Below are positions 44,691 to 56,626 of a DNA stretch of 64,000 nt, in pieces. Source of the stretch: Tetranychus cinnabarinus (lineage: Eukaryota; Arthropoda; Arachnida; Trombidiformes; Tetranychidae); contig WHVY01000005.1 in assembly GCA_022266195.1 (NCBI GenBank), positions 1,364,001-1,428,000 on the forward strand, given 5' to 3'. The notes under the pieces were generated by a model. It ran no database searches. It worked only from the letters and a program-made list of their open reading frames with translations, and was not told the DNA's origin. The position numbers were made by a program, and so were the translations under genes. Within the stretch, counting starts at the first letter, position 1. Every line of letters begins with the position of its first letter.

Positions 44691-47643
44691 ACTCATTCAA
44701 CTCATCAAACCAAACAAAGCCATTCTCATGCAAGAAGCAAATTTGTCTGTAATATCAAGTTTACAAAACAATAAGATCACCTGCTCAACAAATGGACATA
44801 CAGTCATCATCATAAATAAAAGCGCTGTAAAAAATATTCATAAAATTGGAGAGTCGACCATCGCTATGTTATGCAAATTCAATGGAAAAAACTTTCTTTT
44901 AATCAACATCTACATATATCCACAAAGCACTGACAGACAAACGGAGTCTCAACTAAATCAGATCAAAAGCATACGGAAAAGATATCAGAGTTTACCATGT
45001 ATTATGCAAGGAGATTTCAATTGTCAAGTCAATGTCTGGACGCCGGAACCAACCAAGGAAACAAACAGAGCAAAGATAATTGAAGACTTCATCTCTCAAT
45101 GCAATCTAACACTTCCGTACAAGCCAAGTAAACGAAACTACACTTACATCAGAAGCAACAGCAGTGGCACCTTTATTGATGCGATACTTGTCTCGAATGG
45201 GATAAAAGCTCAAGTGGAGGTTAAAACTACTGACTCGGATCACTCCTTCTTCTTTGCCCAGATTGAATTTGTTGGCGAGAAAACTCAAATTAATGAAAAA
45301 ACTAGAAAGAAATTACTTGTTTTTGATAAAGTCAAATACCACGAGAGTGTACTTGATCTTTTCAAAACAATTCAACATCGCAAATGTAGCAATCAGAAGG
45401 AAGTTGAAACCCTCACCTTTGACATCTTCAAACAAATGATTGACCTTCAAAAAACCTGCAAAAAACAGATCAAAGTTATACCCTTTAAATATCAGATCGT
45501 GCACCCTCACTTCAAAAAGAAAGTCGGAAAAATGGTGTCCAAATACAATCAAGCCAAATCAAATCAAGATCTGATCAATGTTAAAAATGCAAAGATTGAA
45601 CTCCACAAACACATCAAAAACAGGATAAACGACAAGTTTTTAACGAAAGATAGTAAGAAGTTATGGTCCAACATCAAGAGTACCTTGGAACTAAATCGAA
45701 CCTCTGAACCGACTGAAGAGTTCACTGTCAATACACGATTGGTAAAGGATGAGTTCACACTCGGAATCAGTGACATCAAGTTAAATGAGGACACCTCTAT
45801 CACTGTCCATCAACTAACTAAAGAAGATGAAGAAACGCTTCATCAGTTAATCTTCAAGAACCTTAAAAGTCTACAAAATACAAGTCCTGGTGTTGATTCA
45901 CTCACCAAAAATGAGACATTATCCTTATACCTTTCATTCCCATCCTTCTTTACCAATCTCTTTCATAGCTGCCTCACCCTGAACTACTTCCCCACTGCTT
46001 GGAAGATCACTAAAGTGGTGATAATTCCAAAAGCTGATGGTGTCAGAACTAGACTCATTCAGATGCAGTCCTTCATTGCCAAAACACTAGAGAAAATTAT
46101 TAGCAACAAAATCACTGAAACCATTCCAGCTGAAACATTTGCTAATCAGCATGCTTATCTGCCCCAGAAAAGCATAATTACAGCGATTGACAAACTATTC
46201 AGTAATTTAAACATCAATCCTGTCTCTGTTGATAACTATATCATTCAAACTGATATACAAAAAGCATTCGATGAAATTCATCACGAAGCCATTCTGATGA
46301 ATTGCCTCAAGTACAAGATAGATAAAAACACACTCAGAATAATAATCAGCTTTTTATCTAACAGACATTGTATGCTAGTCGAAGAAGAACCGAAAGTTAG
46401 AAAGCAAGTAAAAGGAGTCCCTCAGGGATCAATACTTGGTCCCATTCTCTTCATCATCGGCATTAATGAAGGTCTGAATCGTCTAGCTAACATTGACATT
46501 CCCAGCGTTAAAACACTAGCCTACAATAACACTAAAACAGTCAAACTAGATTTCCCTGGCCCCTTCACAGTACTAGCCTATGCAGATGATCTGCTGATCA
46601 GCTTTCAACTGGTACGAAGTAGTGTAATCAAACTCAAGCACATTCTGAGCACCTTCTTCAAACAAATCAATGAATGTCTATCATTAACAAGACTAAACAT
46701 TGCTCCACAAAAAACTAAAATCATCACCAATAATATTAACATCATAGAAGAATGGAATGACTTGAGAGAACAGACTCCGATAGCTCAGAAAACTGAGATA
46801 CTGGGGTTACCAATAAATCTCAAGAAAAGGTCCAATCTATTTCTAGATTCTAAAGAATTCTTAGCAAAAGTTAAAACCAAACAAACTGACATGAACATTC
46901 CGATCAAGCTAGCCAGAGTTCTGCCAGTGAAGATAGTTAGACTGATCAGCTCGTCATATCTCGAAGCCTATGCTCTTACTTATGCACCCTTAATCATACC
47001 TCACATTCTTAATGCATCCTTCTCTAAAGAACTAACCAAAATCACATTCAAACTAATAAATTCATACATTGGACTAAAACCCTTTGACAGAAGCCTACCA
47101 GCCTATGTCATAACCAACAACATCCCAACCTACATAAAAATCCTACGGCTAGGCCTAAACTATGTAACAAAAAACCTTAAAGAAGAAAATGCTGTTGTCA
47201 AATGGATAATCAAAAACCGACCGGAACTACTACCAACGCCCAACCTGAGAGGAGACAACGGAGTATGGGCCAATTCCAAGACCAGAGAGATATTGAACAC
47301 CCTACTCTCAAACACCCAATACTCAACGGAAAGTAGTGCGATACTACTGAAGAATGAGGTAAATACTGGCTATAAAAACCTAGACATCTATACACGAACT
47401 CTACTTGGGTCGTACAATTTTCTAATATCTGGAAAAACATGTATATGTGGCTTTGATAAGCCTGACAACATTCATATAATATTTCATTGTAACTACCTAA
47501 AAAAGCAAAGAGATCACCTAACAGCAATAGCCATCAAAAGAAAAACAACACTGAAAAAACTACTACTCAAACAACCAAATACATGTAGAAAATTCATATA
47601 TGAAACCTACTCAATCATCAATCACATCAAAGAGACAAACTAA
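44635..47643 (+). CDS. Retrotransposon 2 ORF2, AP endonuclease-reverse transcriptase
   Basis: 1002 residues. The endonuclease domain (about 1-210) has ARNCQK, MQEAN, GDFNCQ (about 124), FIDAILVSN and DSDHSF (about 200), so all usual catalytic motifs are present. The reverse transcriptase (about 400-720) has QTDIQKAFDEIH (about 538), GVPQGSILGPILF and the catalytic YADD (about 647). Near the C-terminus CICGF...NIHIIFHCNYL (about 935-957) resembles the CCHC-type motif found at the end of many R1/Jockey-like proteins. Retrotransposon 1 shows no such motif, which supports separate families. No frame breaks. Confidence 0.93.
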   Translation: MKMEIIARNCQKMKVKTCELIQLIKPNKAILMQEANLSVISSLQNNKITCSTNGHTVIIINKSAVKNIHKIGESTIAMLCKFNGKNFLLINIYIYPQSTDRQTESQLNQIKSIRKRYQSLPCIMQGDFNCQVNVWTPEPTKETNRAKIIEDFISQCNLTLPYKPSKRNYTYIRSNSSGTFIDAILVSNGIKAQVEVKTTDSDHSFFFAQIEFVGEKTQINEKTRKKLLVFDKVKYHESVLDLFKTIQHRKCSNQKEVETLTFDIFKQMIDLQKTCKKQIKVIPFKYQIVHPHFKKKVGKMVSKYNQAKSNQDLINVKNAKIELHKHIKNRINDKFLTKDSKKLWSNIKSTLELNRTSEPTEEFTVNTRLVKDEFTLGISDIKLNEDTSITVHQLTKEDEETLHQLIFKNLKSLQNTSPGVDSLTKNETLSLYLSFPSFFTNLFHSCLTLNYFPTAWKITKVVIIPKADGVRTRLIQMQSFIAKTLEKIISNKITETIPAETFANQHAYLPQKSIITAIDKLFSNLNINPVSVDNYIIQTDIQKAFDEIHHEAILMNCLKYKIDKNTLRIIISFLSNRHCMLVEEEPKVRKQVKGVPQGSILGPILFIIGINEGLNRLANIDIPSVKTLAYNNTKTVKLDFPGPFTVLAYADDLLISFQLVRSSVIKLKHILSTFFKQINECLSLTRLNIAPQKTKIITNNINIIEEWNDLREQTPIAQKTEILGLPINLKKRSNLFLDSKEFLAKVKTKQTDMNIPIKLARVLPVKIVRLISSSYLEAYALTYAPLIIPHILNASFSKELTKITFKLINSYIGLKPFDRSLPAYVITNNIPTYIKILRLGLNYVTKNLKEENAVVKWIIKNRPELLPTPNLRGDNGVWANSKTREILNTLLSNTQYSTESSAILLKNEVNTGYKNLDIYTRTLLGSYNFLISGKTCICGFDKPDNIHIIFHCNYLKKQRDHLTAIAIKRKTTLKKLLLKQPNTCRKFIYETYSIINHIKETN

Positions 47644-48122
47644 CATGTTCTTTTCCCCATTCCCCTCAATCTAAACCCATTCATACTTATATTTCTGAAA
47701 TTGTAATAAGCTCAATGAAGCATTAGCATTGTTAAGTGCAGCGCCATCAAAGCTCACTCGTTCACCTGTATCCCAAAAAATTCTTTCAATAAAATTCTCA
47801 ACTTGAGAATCTCAAGTTTAATGGTTCAGGTTTACCTTGATTGGTAAACAAGATTTGGTTTTGCACAAGAAACTAACATTTAAAAGTTGGTTTGTCTGGC
47901 AATGTGTTTTCATTAATATTGTCTTTCTAAGAATAATTTATTCTTATTGCTAAAAAGTGATTAAATTTACAACAGTCAGTACATAGATTTTGAGCTTGCC
48001 ATGGTACAATAGTTTTGAACATTTTTTTAAAAGGCACTGAATAAAAACAATTTTAGATACAAAATAAAACAATCAGCAAAAAAAGTCATTGGATATTCAA
48101 ATTGAATACAGTTTGAATAAAA
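47644..48122. other. 3' UTR of retrotransposon 2 and 3' flank of the ASK1-like gene
   Basis: No coding sequence. The minus strand downstream of the ASK1 stop shows AATAAA-like words but nothing resembling the missing SAM domain. Confidence 0.5.
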
Positions 48123-51100
48123 TTAGGAGTTGAAACCTTTTTCGTTAGCATGTTCTTGGTCATGTTTGTGAGATTTTAACCAAGTAACTAAACCTTGGTC
48201 ACCATTGGACGAATCACCTCCGATGACGATATTTGGTAACTTTGGGACAGTTTCAGGTTCAATCGGTGAATTTTCACTTTGGGATCCATTTGGTAGAGAG
48301 AGATTTCGGTTAGATGAGATTAACATTTCCATTTGTTTTTGCTTCTCATTTAATTGATTTTTTAATAAGAAATTAATTTGATTCTCGGCTGAAAGCAGCT
48401 TTTGCCATAAAGATATATTTTCTGTCCTAATTTTGTCATATTTTCTCCTTAATTGGCAAATTTCGTCTTCTTCATTTTCAGCCATCACAGGTGAGTCAGG
48501 CCTAAGATGTTGATGATTATGCAGGTCATGATGATGAGGTATATGAATAGCTGATTGGATTGAGGCTAAAGTTGATATTGCTGAAGTAGTTGACGGATCG
48601 ACTCCAGGTCGATTATCAGGTGGACTTAATTCACGGCTGTCTCTTCTTGAATCACCAGCAAGGTTTTCACCCAGTTCTGGTGAAAGGATTGTTATGGCTG
48701 CTTGAACAGCTCCTCGAACTAACGAGTCTAAAGCAAACATCCAATGAGGTTTGATGTTATGACAACGAAGAACTCGATTGACTGCATCTTGAGCTAGAAG
48801 AAGAGCCAACTGGATTTGATTGATTCCATCAAATTCGAGATCCTCCTTAACATAAGCAATCGCTTGGGCCAACGGAGCTCTATCTTGTTCCGGAATAAAA
48901 TCTCTGATTCCCGCCAATAACTGATGCAGGTGATCACTTGTCAATAGTAAACCTTGAATGTTTTGCTGAAGTAAGTGTAACCAAGTATCACACATTAGAT
49001 GTGAATCGTCATTCAAAACTTGAACCAGAGTCGCTCTCCTCTCCGAGTCCTTTTTGAGTAAATAAAAGCCACCAGTGTCACCATCTCGAGGTGTTGTTGA
49101 CGCACTTTCAATTGGTGGACTCATTATACTTCCACTATTTCGTCGAGCATAAGGGGCATCCTCAGAGCTGTGAAAATAAGGCGAAAAACTAGAAATTATA
49201 AGCGTATAATTTGAATTGACTTCAATTTAATTGAATAAATTTTAAAAATCATTCGATCTTTCTCTCGGTCAACATGGAAACGTTTAAAAAGGCAAGTTAA
49301 GGACGATAAAAAATACGGTTAGTCGGTTAGAATCTTCGGTAAAATACGAGACTGCGATCGTAAATTAATAAGATTTTAAATACAGAGAAAGATTGAATCG
49401 TTATTGTTAAAATTAATTGTTAAAATGTTTAAGTGAGTACCTTAATGAACTTTGGGAACCAGGAATAACAAGACGATCTAATTTGGGTCTCCGATTCTCT
49501 TTTTTTCCGCTACAATTTGTTTCATCCTTTAGTCTGTTTGTAAGGCAAATCAGGAGGTAGCGAAAATAAGATTATATATAAAATATTAGTAAATATTCGA
49601 AATCATACTTTCATGCATTATTTAAAGCTTTTCAATAGCAAACGCATTTAAATCTTGGATAGCAAATGAAAAACAAAAGGCATTAAATAACAAATTTATC
49701 AAAGATTAACCACTAAATATAAGGATAGTTTAAGTTTATGACAATCTTACAGGGAAAATATTCATTCGTTTACGCAATTAGAATAATCGAAACTCTTGCA
49801 AGTTTGATGGTTTCGTTTCTCAGGAAAACAAAAATTGAAAGCTTATTTTTAGAAGTGTTACGACTATAGTAAAATGTATGGGAATGAGAAACGTAAAAGT
49901 CATTACAAAAGAATTGTAAAGTTACACTGAATAATTAGCATAAACACTTTTTTCCCAAGATGAATGTTGATATATTTTTAGCTCTCATGGAGATAATTCA
50001 TCAAGAATAATATCAATCATTATATTTTGAATAAGGTAAGGCCTCAAGATTAACATGAAAGCAAAACCACTTAACCTTCATCAGAATTATAATCAAGGAT
50101 AAATTATGTGATCTTGATATGCAATTAATTGTTATTATAAGAGATTGTCAATGAGAAGTATTGTGGGTCACTGGTTTAAATACAAAATATTATGATTGAT
50201 ATAAATAATTGTAAATAAAATTAAATAAAATAAGTTGAAATGATAACAAAACAAGTTGTTATTTGACAGAATGTAATGTCTTTTCGTGATGTAACGTTAT
50301 TCACAAACGCAAGATTAAAATGATTTGATTGCGAAAAAAGCGAAATTCGATATTAAATATAAATCAATCATTTAAGGGATAAATTAAAATAAATAATTAA
50401 AAGATCAAGGTGGTTAGTGTTTGGATAAAACTTACTTGCATCGATATTTAAACGAGTCAAGAGTTGAATAATTGAAACTTACTTGCTTGTATCATCGGCA
50501 CTGGCAAATCGATTTCTTGAGTCTGTATTTCGATCATCTCGAGGAAGATGTGATTCAGCGGGAACTGAGATGCTTCGATTAAAATCTAGGTGACTTTGTT
50601 TGTGAGGTGTTGGTGAGGATGACATGGGCATTGTTTTCTTCTTCCTAGTACCATGACCATGGTTTTCAGCAAGAAAAGGATGTTCTAATAGTTCAGCAGC
50701 AGTAGCTCGAGTATCAGGATTAGGATCAAAACATCGAAGTATAAACTCTTTGGCTTTTTCCGATAAAGATTGAGGAATCTCAGGATGTTCCTTGTGAAAT
50801 CCTACTTTGAAGATTATTTCAGGACCAGAGATTCCATCTATTACTGGTGTCCGTCCAGTTGCCATTTCAACAACTGTACAACCCAATGACCAAATGTCTG
50901 CTGGTGCTCCATAACCTCGTTGTCCTTGATCAATCACTTCTGGTGCCATGTATTGAAAGGTTCCAGTAAAGGTTTCAGTGTTTGGATTGAGACCAGCCAA
51001 ACGTTTGGAGGCCCCAAAGTCAGAGATCTTGATTATTCCCGAATATGTATTGACCAGTACATTGTCGCCTTTAATATCACGATGGACAATCTTTTGGTCA

Positions 51101-54100
51101 TGTAAATATTTCAACCCTTGGAGCATTTGTTTCGTATAATAAGCCATTGTCGACTCATTTTCCTTTAAAGGTCCCCACTTAGAGCGCAACAGTTGAGATA
51201 AACTTCCACCAGGAACTCGTTCCATAAAAATTTTAAAAGTGCGGTTCTCATACATTGATCCTAAGTATTGAACAATGTTACGATGCCTTAACTGTGAATG
51301 AAGTTTAATCTCTTCGTGTAAAGGCTGGACCTCTCTGTGGTTGGATGAAACAAAGAAATTTAATTATTAGTTGCTAAATTTGCGTGAAGATTTGTTGGAT
51401 GTAATTAAGTAGCAGAATGAAAATTACAAACCCTTCATTCTTGACAGGTATTTCTTTTATGGCGAGTTCAATTTGTGTCCTTTTATCACGAGCGGCATAA
51501 ACTTTACCGTAAGTTCCAGCACCTAATACAATTGGCCTTCTTTGATCGTCTAAATCGTATTCATACTGTAATCAACAATAATCAATAAGAAAGAATTAGC
51601 TATTTTTCATTGATTTATATCAAAATTTCTAGAGATTCTTTTTGTCTTGTTTTCATTATCACCTGGAGAGGCTCATTGTCATGTTGAGCACCAAGATCCG
51701 CAATCAAGCCTTGATCACCCGTCATCTCAACAACCAATTGATGAAATCTAGCTCGTAATGCTTCTGAAGGGAAAAACATTTGGAAATCATCTGAGTTCAA
51801 ATGAACATAAAGGAAAAGGCATCGTTCATCTCTTTTGTACAAACTAAACAATAAATGATAAAAATAAAAAAAATCATATTTAATTAAATTAGCTAGTTTT
51901 GTGCATGCTAAATCAGGATAATCAGAGTCAAACACCCTAGAATTGAAAGGTAGAATAAAAGTGAATTCAGATCTTGGATAGTGTCAGTGCTAGCATAATT
52001 TCCTGTACATGTTGTAATACATGCATTATCTGCACCTGTATAAGTTCCGAATTCTTTGAACAATTCGACAAATCATTTTTTTGTATTACACTAGTTACAC
52101 GGATAAGTTAATTTTTTATAAGTGCCATCTACTATACGTAAGATGCTTATTTATACCATTGGAAGTACAGTAGCGGTCAATGAAACTGTCAGTCAGATTT
52201 TTCAATGCTGCAAAGTTATTTCAAGATTTTTAATTTTGATATTTGAGAAAACAATAAATTAATGAATAATCTAGCTATTAATGCATTCAAAATATAAAAT
52301 TATTGTCTTCTTCGTGCTTTATAGACCGTTCAAAGTCAATCACTGCTTTCTAAATAAGTTAAGTTTAAATTTTAGAATTTTGTAAGAGGTTAAAACGGCA
52401 AAAATTGAACATTATTTTCATAATCGATAATCGATGTGACTTATTAGGTTAAAAAATGATAGAGAAATTCGTTTAAAAGTTCTTAAAAAAGTGGAACTAG
52501 GCCAAAATAAACGAAAAATTAGGAGCGCCATCTATTGGTTCAACTAAAATTTTGATAATTTTCCTTTTCTAAGGCTAATTGCGATTAAGATTTCCGCGAT
52601 AACTGAACTTTTTTCTCAGATTTAGAATGTCTTTTATTGGATTTAGCTTCAGATTTATTTTTGCTTCGAGAATCTATCTGCTTCGATCAAAAATAAACTT
52701 AAAATCTTTTGCATCAAATTTCGACAGAGGTTATGTTTTAAATCAGTTTTAATTTACTAACTTGTCTGCATAAAATTGTGAAAAAAATCTAAAACATATT
52801 TTTAGATGTTCAAAAACAAAATGAAACCATAATCATGATTTTATCAGCAGTAGATCAGGAGATATTCAATTTTGAATTATATGTAGAAACTGACAGTTTC
52901 ATTGACCGGTACTGTATAGTAGACGGCGCTGATCAAAAATTAACTTATCCGTGAAACTAGTGTATTTTCTAATGTTTTGATTGACTACTGTACACCTTGA
53001 GAATTGTCAGTTTATCATTACGAATAGAAGATTACGAATAAACTGATATATTTTCTGGCACTTGAAAACTTGAGTGATTTATAAAAGCAATCAGTTACAT
53101 TTTCAATAAGAGTATCACAAAACATACAAATTGCGTGTAAACTGGATGTTGCTTTGATAAAATTGAATAGCAATGTCTTCAGAGCGTATCGGGTTATACA
53201 ATCAAAATTAAATTAAAATGTAATTAAATTACAAAAGATATCAGAACAGTATTTCAATGTGAAAACAATAACTTATAAACAGTCAATATCCGAAGTGAAA
53301 TGTGAAAGTCAATTACTTTAAAAAATATTTATTAGTAACTATGGCCTCCAGCTATTACCTCCAATTATCATTAAAAATATAAAAATTTGGCCATCAAGAT
53401 TCAATTTGTATTAATAAATAAAAAAGATAGAGAGATATTGATACTACAAGCGAATGTCCAAGAAAAGATGGATAATCAATCATGTTGACTTAAATCATTC
53501 GAATGAAATGAATAAGATAGATTTCAGGTTATCCGTATTAATGCAGCCAAATTGTGAGAAGCAGCAGATTATATAAAAAAGTTCAAATAATAAATAACAA
53601 TTGTAATAAACTCAACAAATATCTAGCTTGAGGTAAATAATGATATTCATTGTAATAGTGAGCTATTGAAATCACAAAATTGATAAGCATGAACTCAGTG
53701 ATGCCAATAAATGATAACAAATTTGGCTAGTTTGTTCATGAGGTATAATAAATGAAAAATTTCCTTTCAATGTTCAGAGAGGAAGGAATCCTGCAAACGT
53801 TTAAATTGTTTGTTTATCAAAATAATAATAGTCGTAATTATGATTTAGACTATCAAATATACAAGATATGAAAGTGTTAGGATATCATTAGCAGGATGTT
53901 ATTCAGTTAACTGTTTCTGAGAATTCATAAATTCAAGACATGAGAAGAGAAAGATATTTTAATTAGAAACATTGAGCAATTAATGAGTTGCCAAGGTTAC
54001 TTTTTCTCACAAAATATCAAATCAAATTGAATGATTGAATAAAAAAAACAAATTTTATGGGAAAGTGTCAGTTTGAGGCAACAAGAACAATAAAATTCAT

Positions 54101-56238
54101 GCCAAAATTATCATAAATAAACAAAAAGGAATCAAAATCTACAATAATTGGCAAGCTTTGTGAGACTAATTCGTAATAATTGACAAGGTTTTCCTAGAAG
54201 CTAACTCAATAAATAATAAATTGGGAAAAATCAGAATAATTGAAGTAACTGCACAAATGAAACCGTGAAAACAAAATAAGTAATAAAAAACACTTACCTA
54301 ACTCCTTTTATGGATGATGCTTCAATTAACCAATTATGTGGTCGACGACAGTCCATTTTTTTCATACATTCAAGACAAACATTAGTTATTTGTACTGATT
54401 TTTCATCAATATCTATATTAACTGTAACATAACTGGGCTGATAAGTTTTGGTTGGCTCTAAGACTAGAATAGGAAATTTAATTACACTAATTTCTTCCTC
54501 GGTTGCATCGATAAAGTATTCCATCCAAAAATTGAAAATATGTTCTTCCGGAGATCGCTCAGAGTCTTCAGGTTTTTTACGAAATCGATTGATAAGTCGA
54601 ATGTTGCCAATAGTTGATTTTAAATACCAATTGGGAGGTTTCAATTTGAACATACATTCTGATGCTTGAATGGCTTTAGAATAATTTTCCGCCAAAACTG
54701 AAATCTCAAAAAATGTAGCAACATCCCAGTAATCTTGTAGAGATGTTAAACTACCTTTGCGACCAATCAGATTACTCAAAACCATACCAATTCTTTGTAA
54801 TTCTTCAGAAGCTGCAAAATTGGCTCCATCGATGACTAGAAGAGTTGCCAAGTTGATACCAGCGTACTCATTTGGTTGAACTTCAAATCCTTTGCGATAC
54901 CATTTGATTGCATTTTTTAAACTGTCTACATCACTGTATCCAGACTCGACAAATTTATCTTTATATATTCGCCCACAAAGACAAACAATATCAGGTACAT
55001 GACCATCCGTTTGTTCAAGAGCCATGGTAATAAATTTTATTGCTTTTTCCCGGTCACCCTCTAAATTGCGACGATTGAGAGCAAATGCATAAAAATAGAG
55101 AAGAGTTGCATTTGAAGTTAATTTAAGGTGTGGAACTGATTGGAGATCGGTGAAAAGTTTAATCATTGCATCGTAATCTTGAATCTCTCGGAATGAGAGA
55201 AACATATTATAAGCAGTTTCTATGGACATTAAGTTGGGATCATCAAGACGTTTCCGTAAATTGTGTAAAGCTTCTCTTAGTTTGTCTCCAGTATGATCAT
55301 CCCGAGCTTTTCGTAAGTCACTGAGAAATTTTTCCTTCATATGTGCCCTTGAAATAGAAAAAGAAACAAAAATTTGAGAAAGATGTACAAGGTTATTATT
55401 TAAGGATCCTTTTAAATTTAATGGCAAGCATTCTAAATACACAGTTATATTGGATTGGTTTTTTTTCATTTTAAAAAATTCCAATCATTTTAGCTTCACA
55501 TGAAAATTCATTTCATATGCGTATGTGGAAAAGATATAATAAATTTATTCTAATTATTATCATAAATTAAATAATCAAGATAAAATTATGTTATACTTAC
55601 TTTGTTTGAATTTCAATTTCTTGTAGAATCTTTGTTAACTTGGTGTGAAGTAAGATTTTTGTTTCAGATGATTGAATAATATTGCCGTTATTCAACATAT
55701 TGATGACATTTGGCTCAGTAACAATACACTGTTTGTTTTCATTGACTCGATATGAAATTAATGAATAATTTGAGCAAGAAAGTCTCAATTGTAAGGCACC
55801 TTCGGTTGAATATTCATTAAAAAGCAAAATGTTTTGTTTCATTCCAAAACTTTCACGTACTCCAAGTAGATACAGTAACGAATTTTGCTGCTCTTGGATA
55901 CTCAAATCAATTATGGCCACATCAGCTCCGTGAAACTTTTCAACAGCAGACATTTCACCGAAATCTAATTTTTGAAATAAAATTAAATGAAGTGATGCAT
56001 TAGCTGCATCACAGGCTTCCTGAATTTCTTCATAAGCTATTTTCCTTTGATACAACGATGAAGAAGCCAGCGTCTGAAAAGTGTGAAAAGTAAGTTATTA
56101 ATACACTGTACTGGATTCAATCAAGGTGAGTATTCTTACCAAATCCATGACACAGACGACTTCAACCCTTGGTCTCTGTTTTGATTCAAACGCGTCAGAA
56201 ACCATTTTATCACTTGCTGATCTTTCAATAGCACTCAT
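48123..56238 (-). CDS. Ask1: Apoptosis signal-regulating kinase (ASK1/MAP3K5-15 family)
   Basis: Eight exons with consistent GT-AG sites and phases, 1308 residues: 56140-56238, 55601-56073, 54298-55347, 51663-51843, 51432-51565, 50483-51334, 49441-49533, 48123-49167. The start is the ATG at 56238. The N-terminal thioredoxin-binding-like region has VEVVCVMDL and FGEMSAVEKF. The central MAP3K regulatory region (exon 3, about 191-541) has LNRRNLEGDREKA and IYKD. A PH-like segment (exon 4) has ERCLFLYVHLNSDDFQ. The kinase has a GAGTYGKV loop (about 616), AIK Lys (about 638), HRDIKGDN (about 730), DFG (about 751) and the activation segment TFTGTFQYMAPE, all intact. A C-terminal coiled coil follows. 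The protein ends soon after GLVTWLKS, where relatives continue into a SAM domain, so the SAM looks truncated. ASK1 activates JNK and p38 pathways under stress. Exon 1 is nearly duplicated in the neighbouring FIP1 gene. Confidence 0.93.
51844..54297 (-). other. Largest intron of the ASK1 gene
   Basis: 2454 bp against 66-949 bp for the other introns. About 880 bp is the MITE. The rest is AT-rich with no coding or structural signal I can support. Confidence 0.8.
52087..52964. mobile_element. Tc1/mariner-like MITE in intron 4 of the ASK1 gene
   Basis: The ends are inverted repeats flanked by TA on each side (52087-52088 and 52963-52964), the Tc1/mariner target signature. The left end starts CACTAGTTACACGGATAAG and the right end, reversed, CACTAGTTTCACGGATAAG. 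Homology continues about 75 bp to CAATGAAACTGTCAG, interrupted by an insertion of about 33 bp in the left arm. Both arms carry a TAGATGGC-like word (GTGCCATCTA left, AGACGGCGCT right), and an exact GCGCCATCTA lies inside at 52525-52534. No transposase ORF. Confidence 0.75.
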
Positions 56239-56626
56239 AATCACTAATTATTAGAAAGATGGAAACAGTAACAAGTGAATGTAAAAAACAAAATCACTAT
56301 TGTGTGTGTTGTGTCGATAATGAGTGTTATCAGACTGGTGATGATAAATTACACACACAAAATAGATGAAACAACAGTAAAAAAGGCAAAAACCAGAGAG
56401 CACAACAAGAAAGAGCGCCATCTATTTTTGTTTTGTGCATTTAGATTTTTTTTTAAAGATTGAAGTCAGGATTTTCCTTGCTGGTTTTTATCTTTTTTAC
56501 TATTGTTTCATCTATTTTGTGTGTGCAATTTAATCATCACCATAGTCTGATAAAACTCATTATCGACACAACACACACAATAGTGATTTTTTTGTTTACT
56601 GTTACTGTTTCTAATAATTAGTTATT
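56239..56626. promoter_or_regulatory. Shared divergent promoter of ASK1 and FIP1
   Basis: Only 388 bp separate the two ATGs and most of it is palindromic, so each gene has nearly the same upstream sequence (for example the CACTATTGTGTGTG block and TTGTGTCGATAATGAG on both sides). A GCGCCATCTA motif at 56415-56424 sits in the non-duplicated spacer. No TATA box could be placed with confidence. Confidence 0.65.
56415..56424 (-). promoter_or_regulatory. TAGATGGCGC motif in the centre of the divergent promoter
   Basis: An exact ten-base match to the copy at 52525-52534. It resembles a CTCF core. Its place between two divergent genes would suit an architectural or promoter role, but this is inference. 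Confidence 0.4.

Larger units (their letters stand above)
43440..47800 (+). mobile_element. Non-LTR retrotransposon 2, R1/Jockey-like, apparently intact
   Basis: A complete ORF1-ORF2 element of a different family from retrotransposon 1, inserted between the 5' end of PEX13 and the 3' end of the ASK1 gene. Boundaries are approximate. The left end probably lies after the TAGATGGCAC motif and the right end near AATAAAATTCTCAAC at about 47800. A perfect 19-bp palindrome (47800-47818) sits at the likely right junction. No target-site duplication was recognised. Confidence 0.75.
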
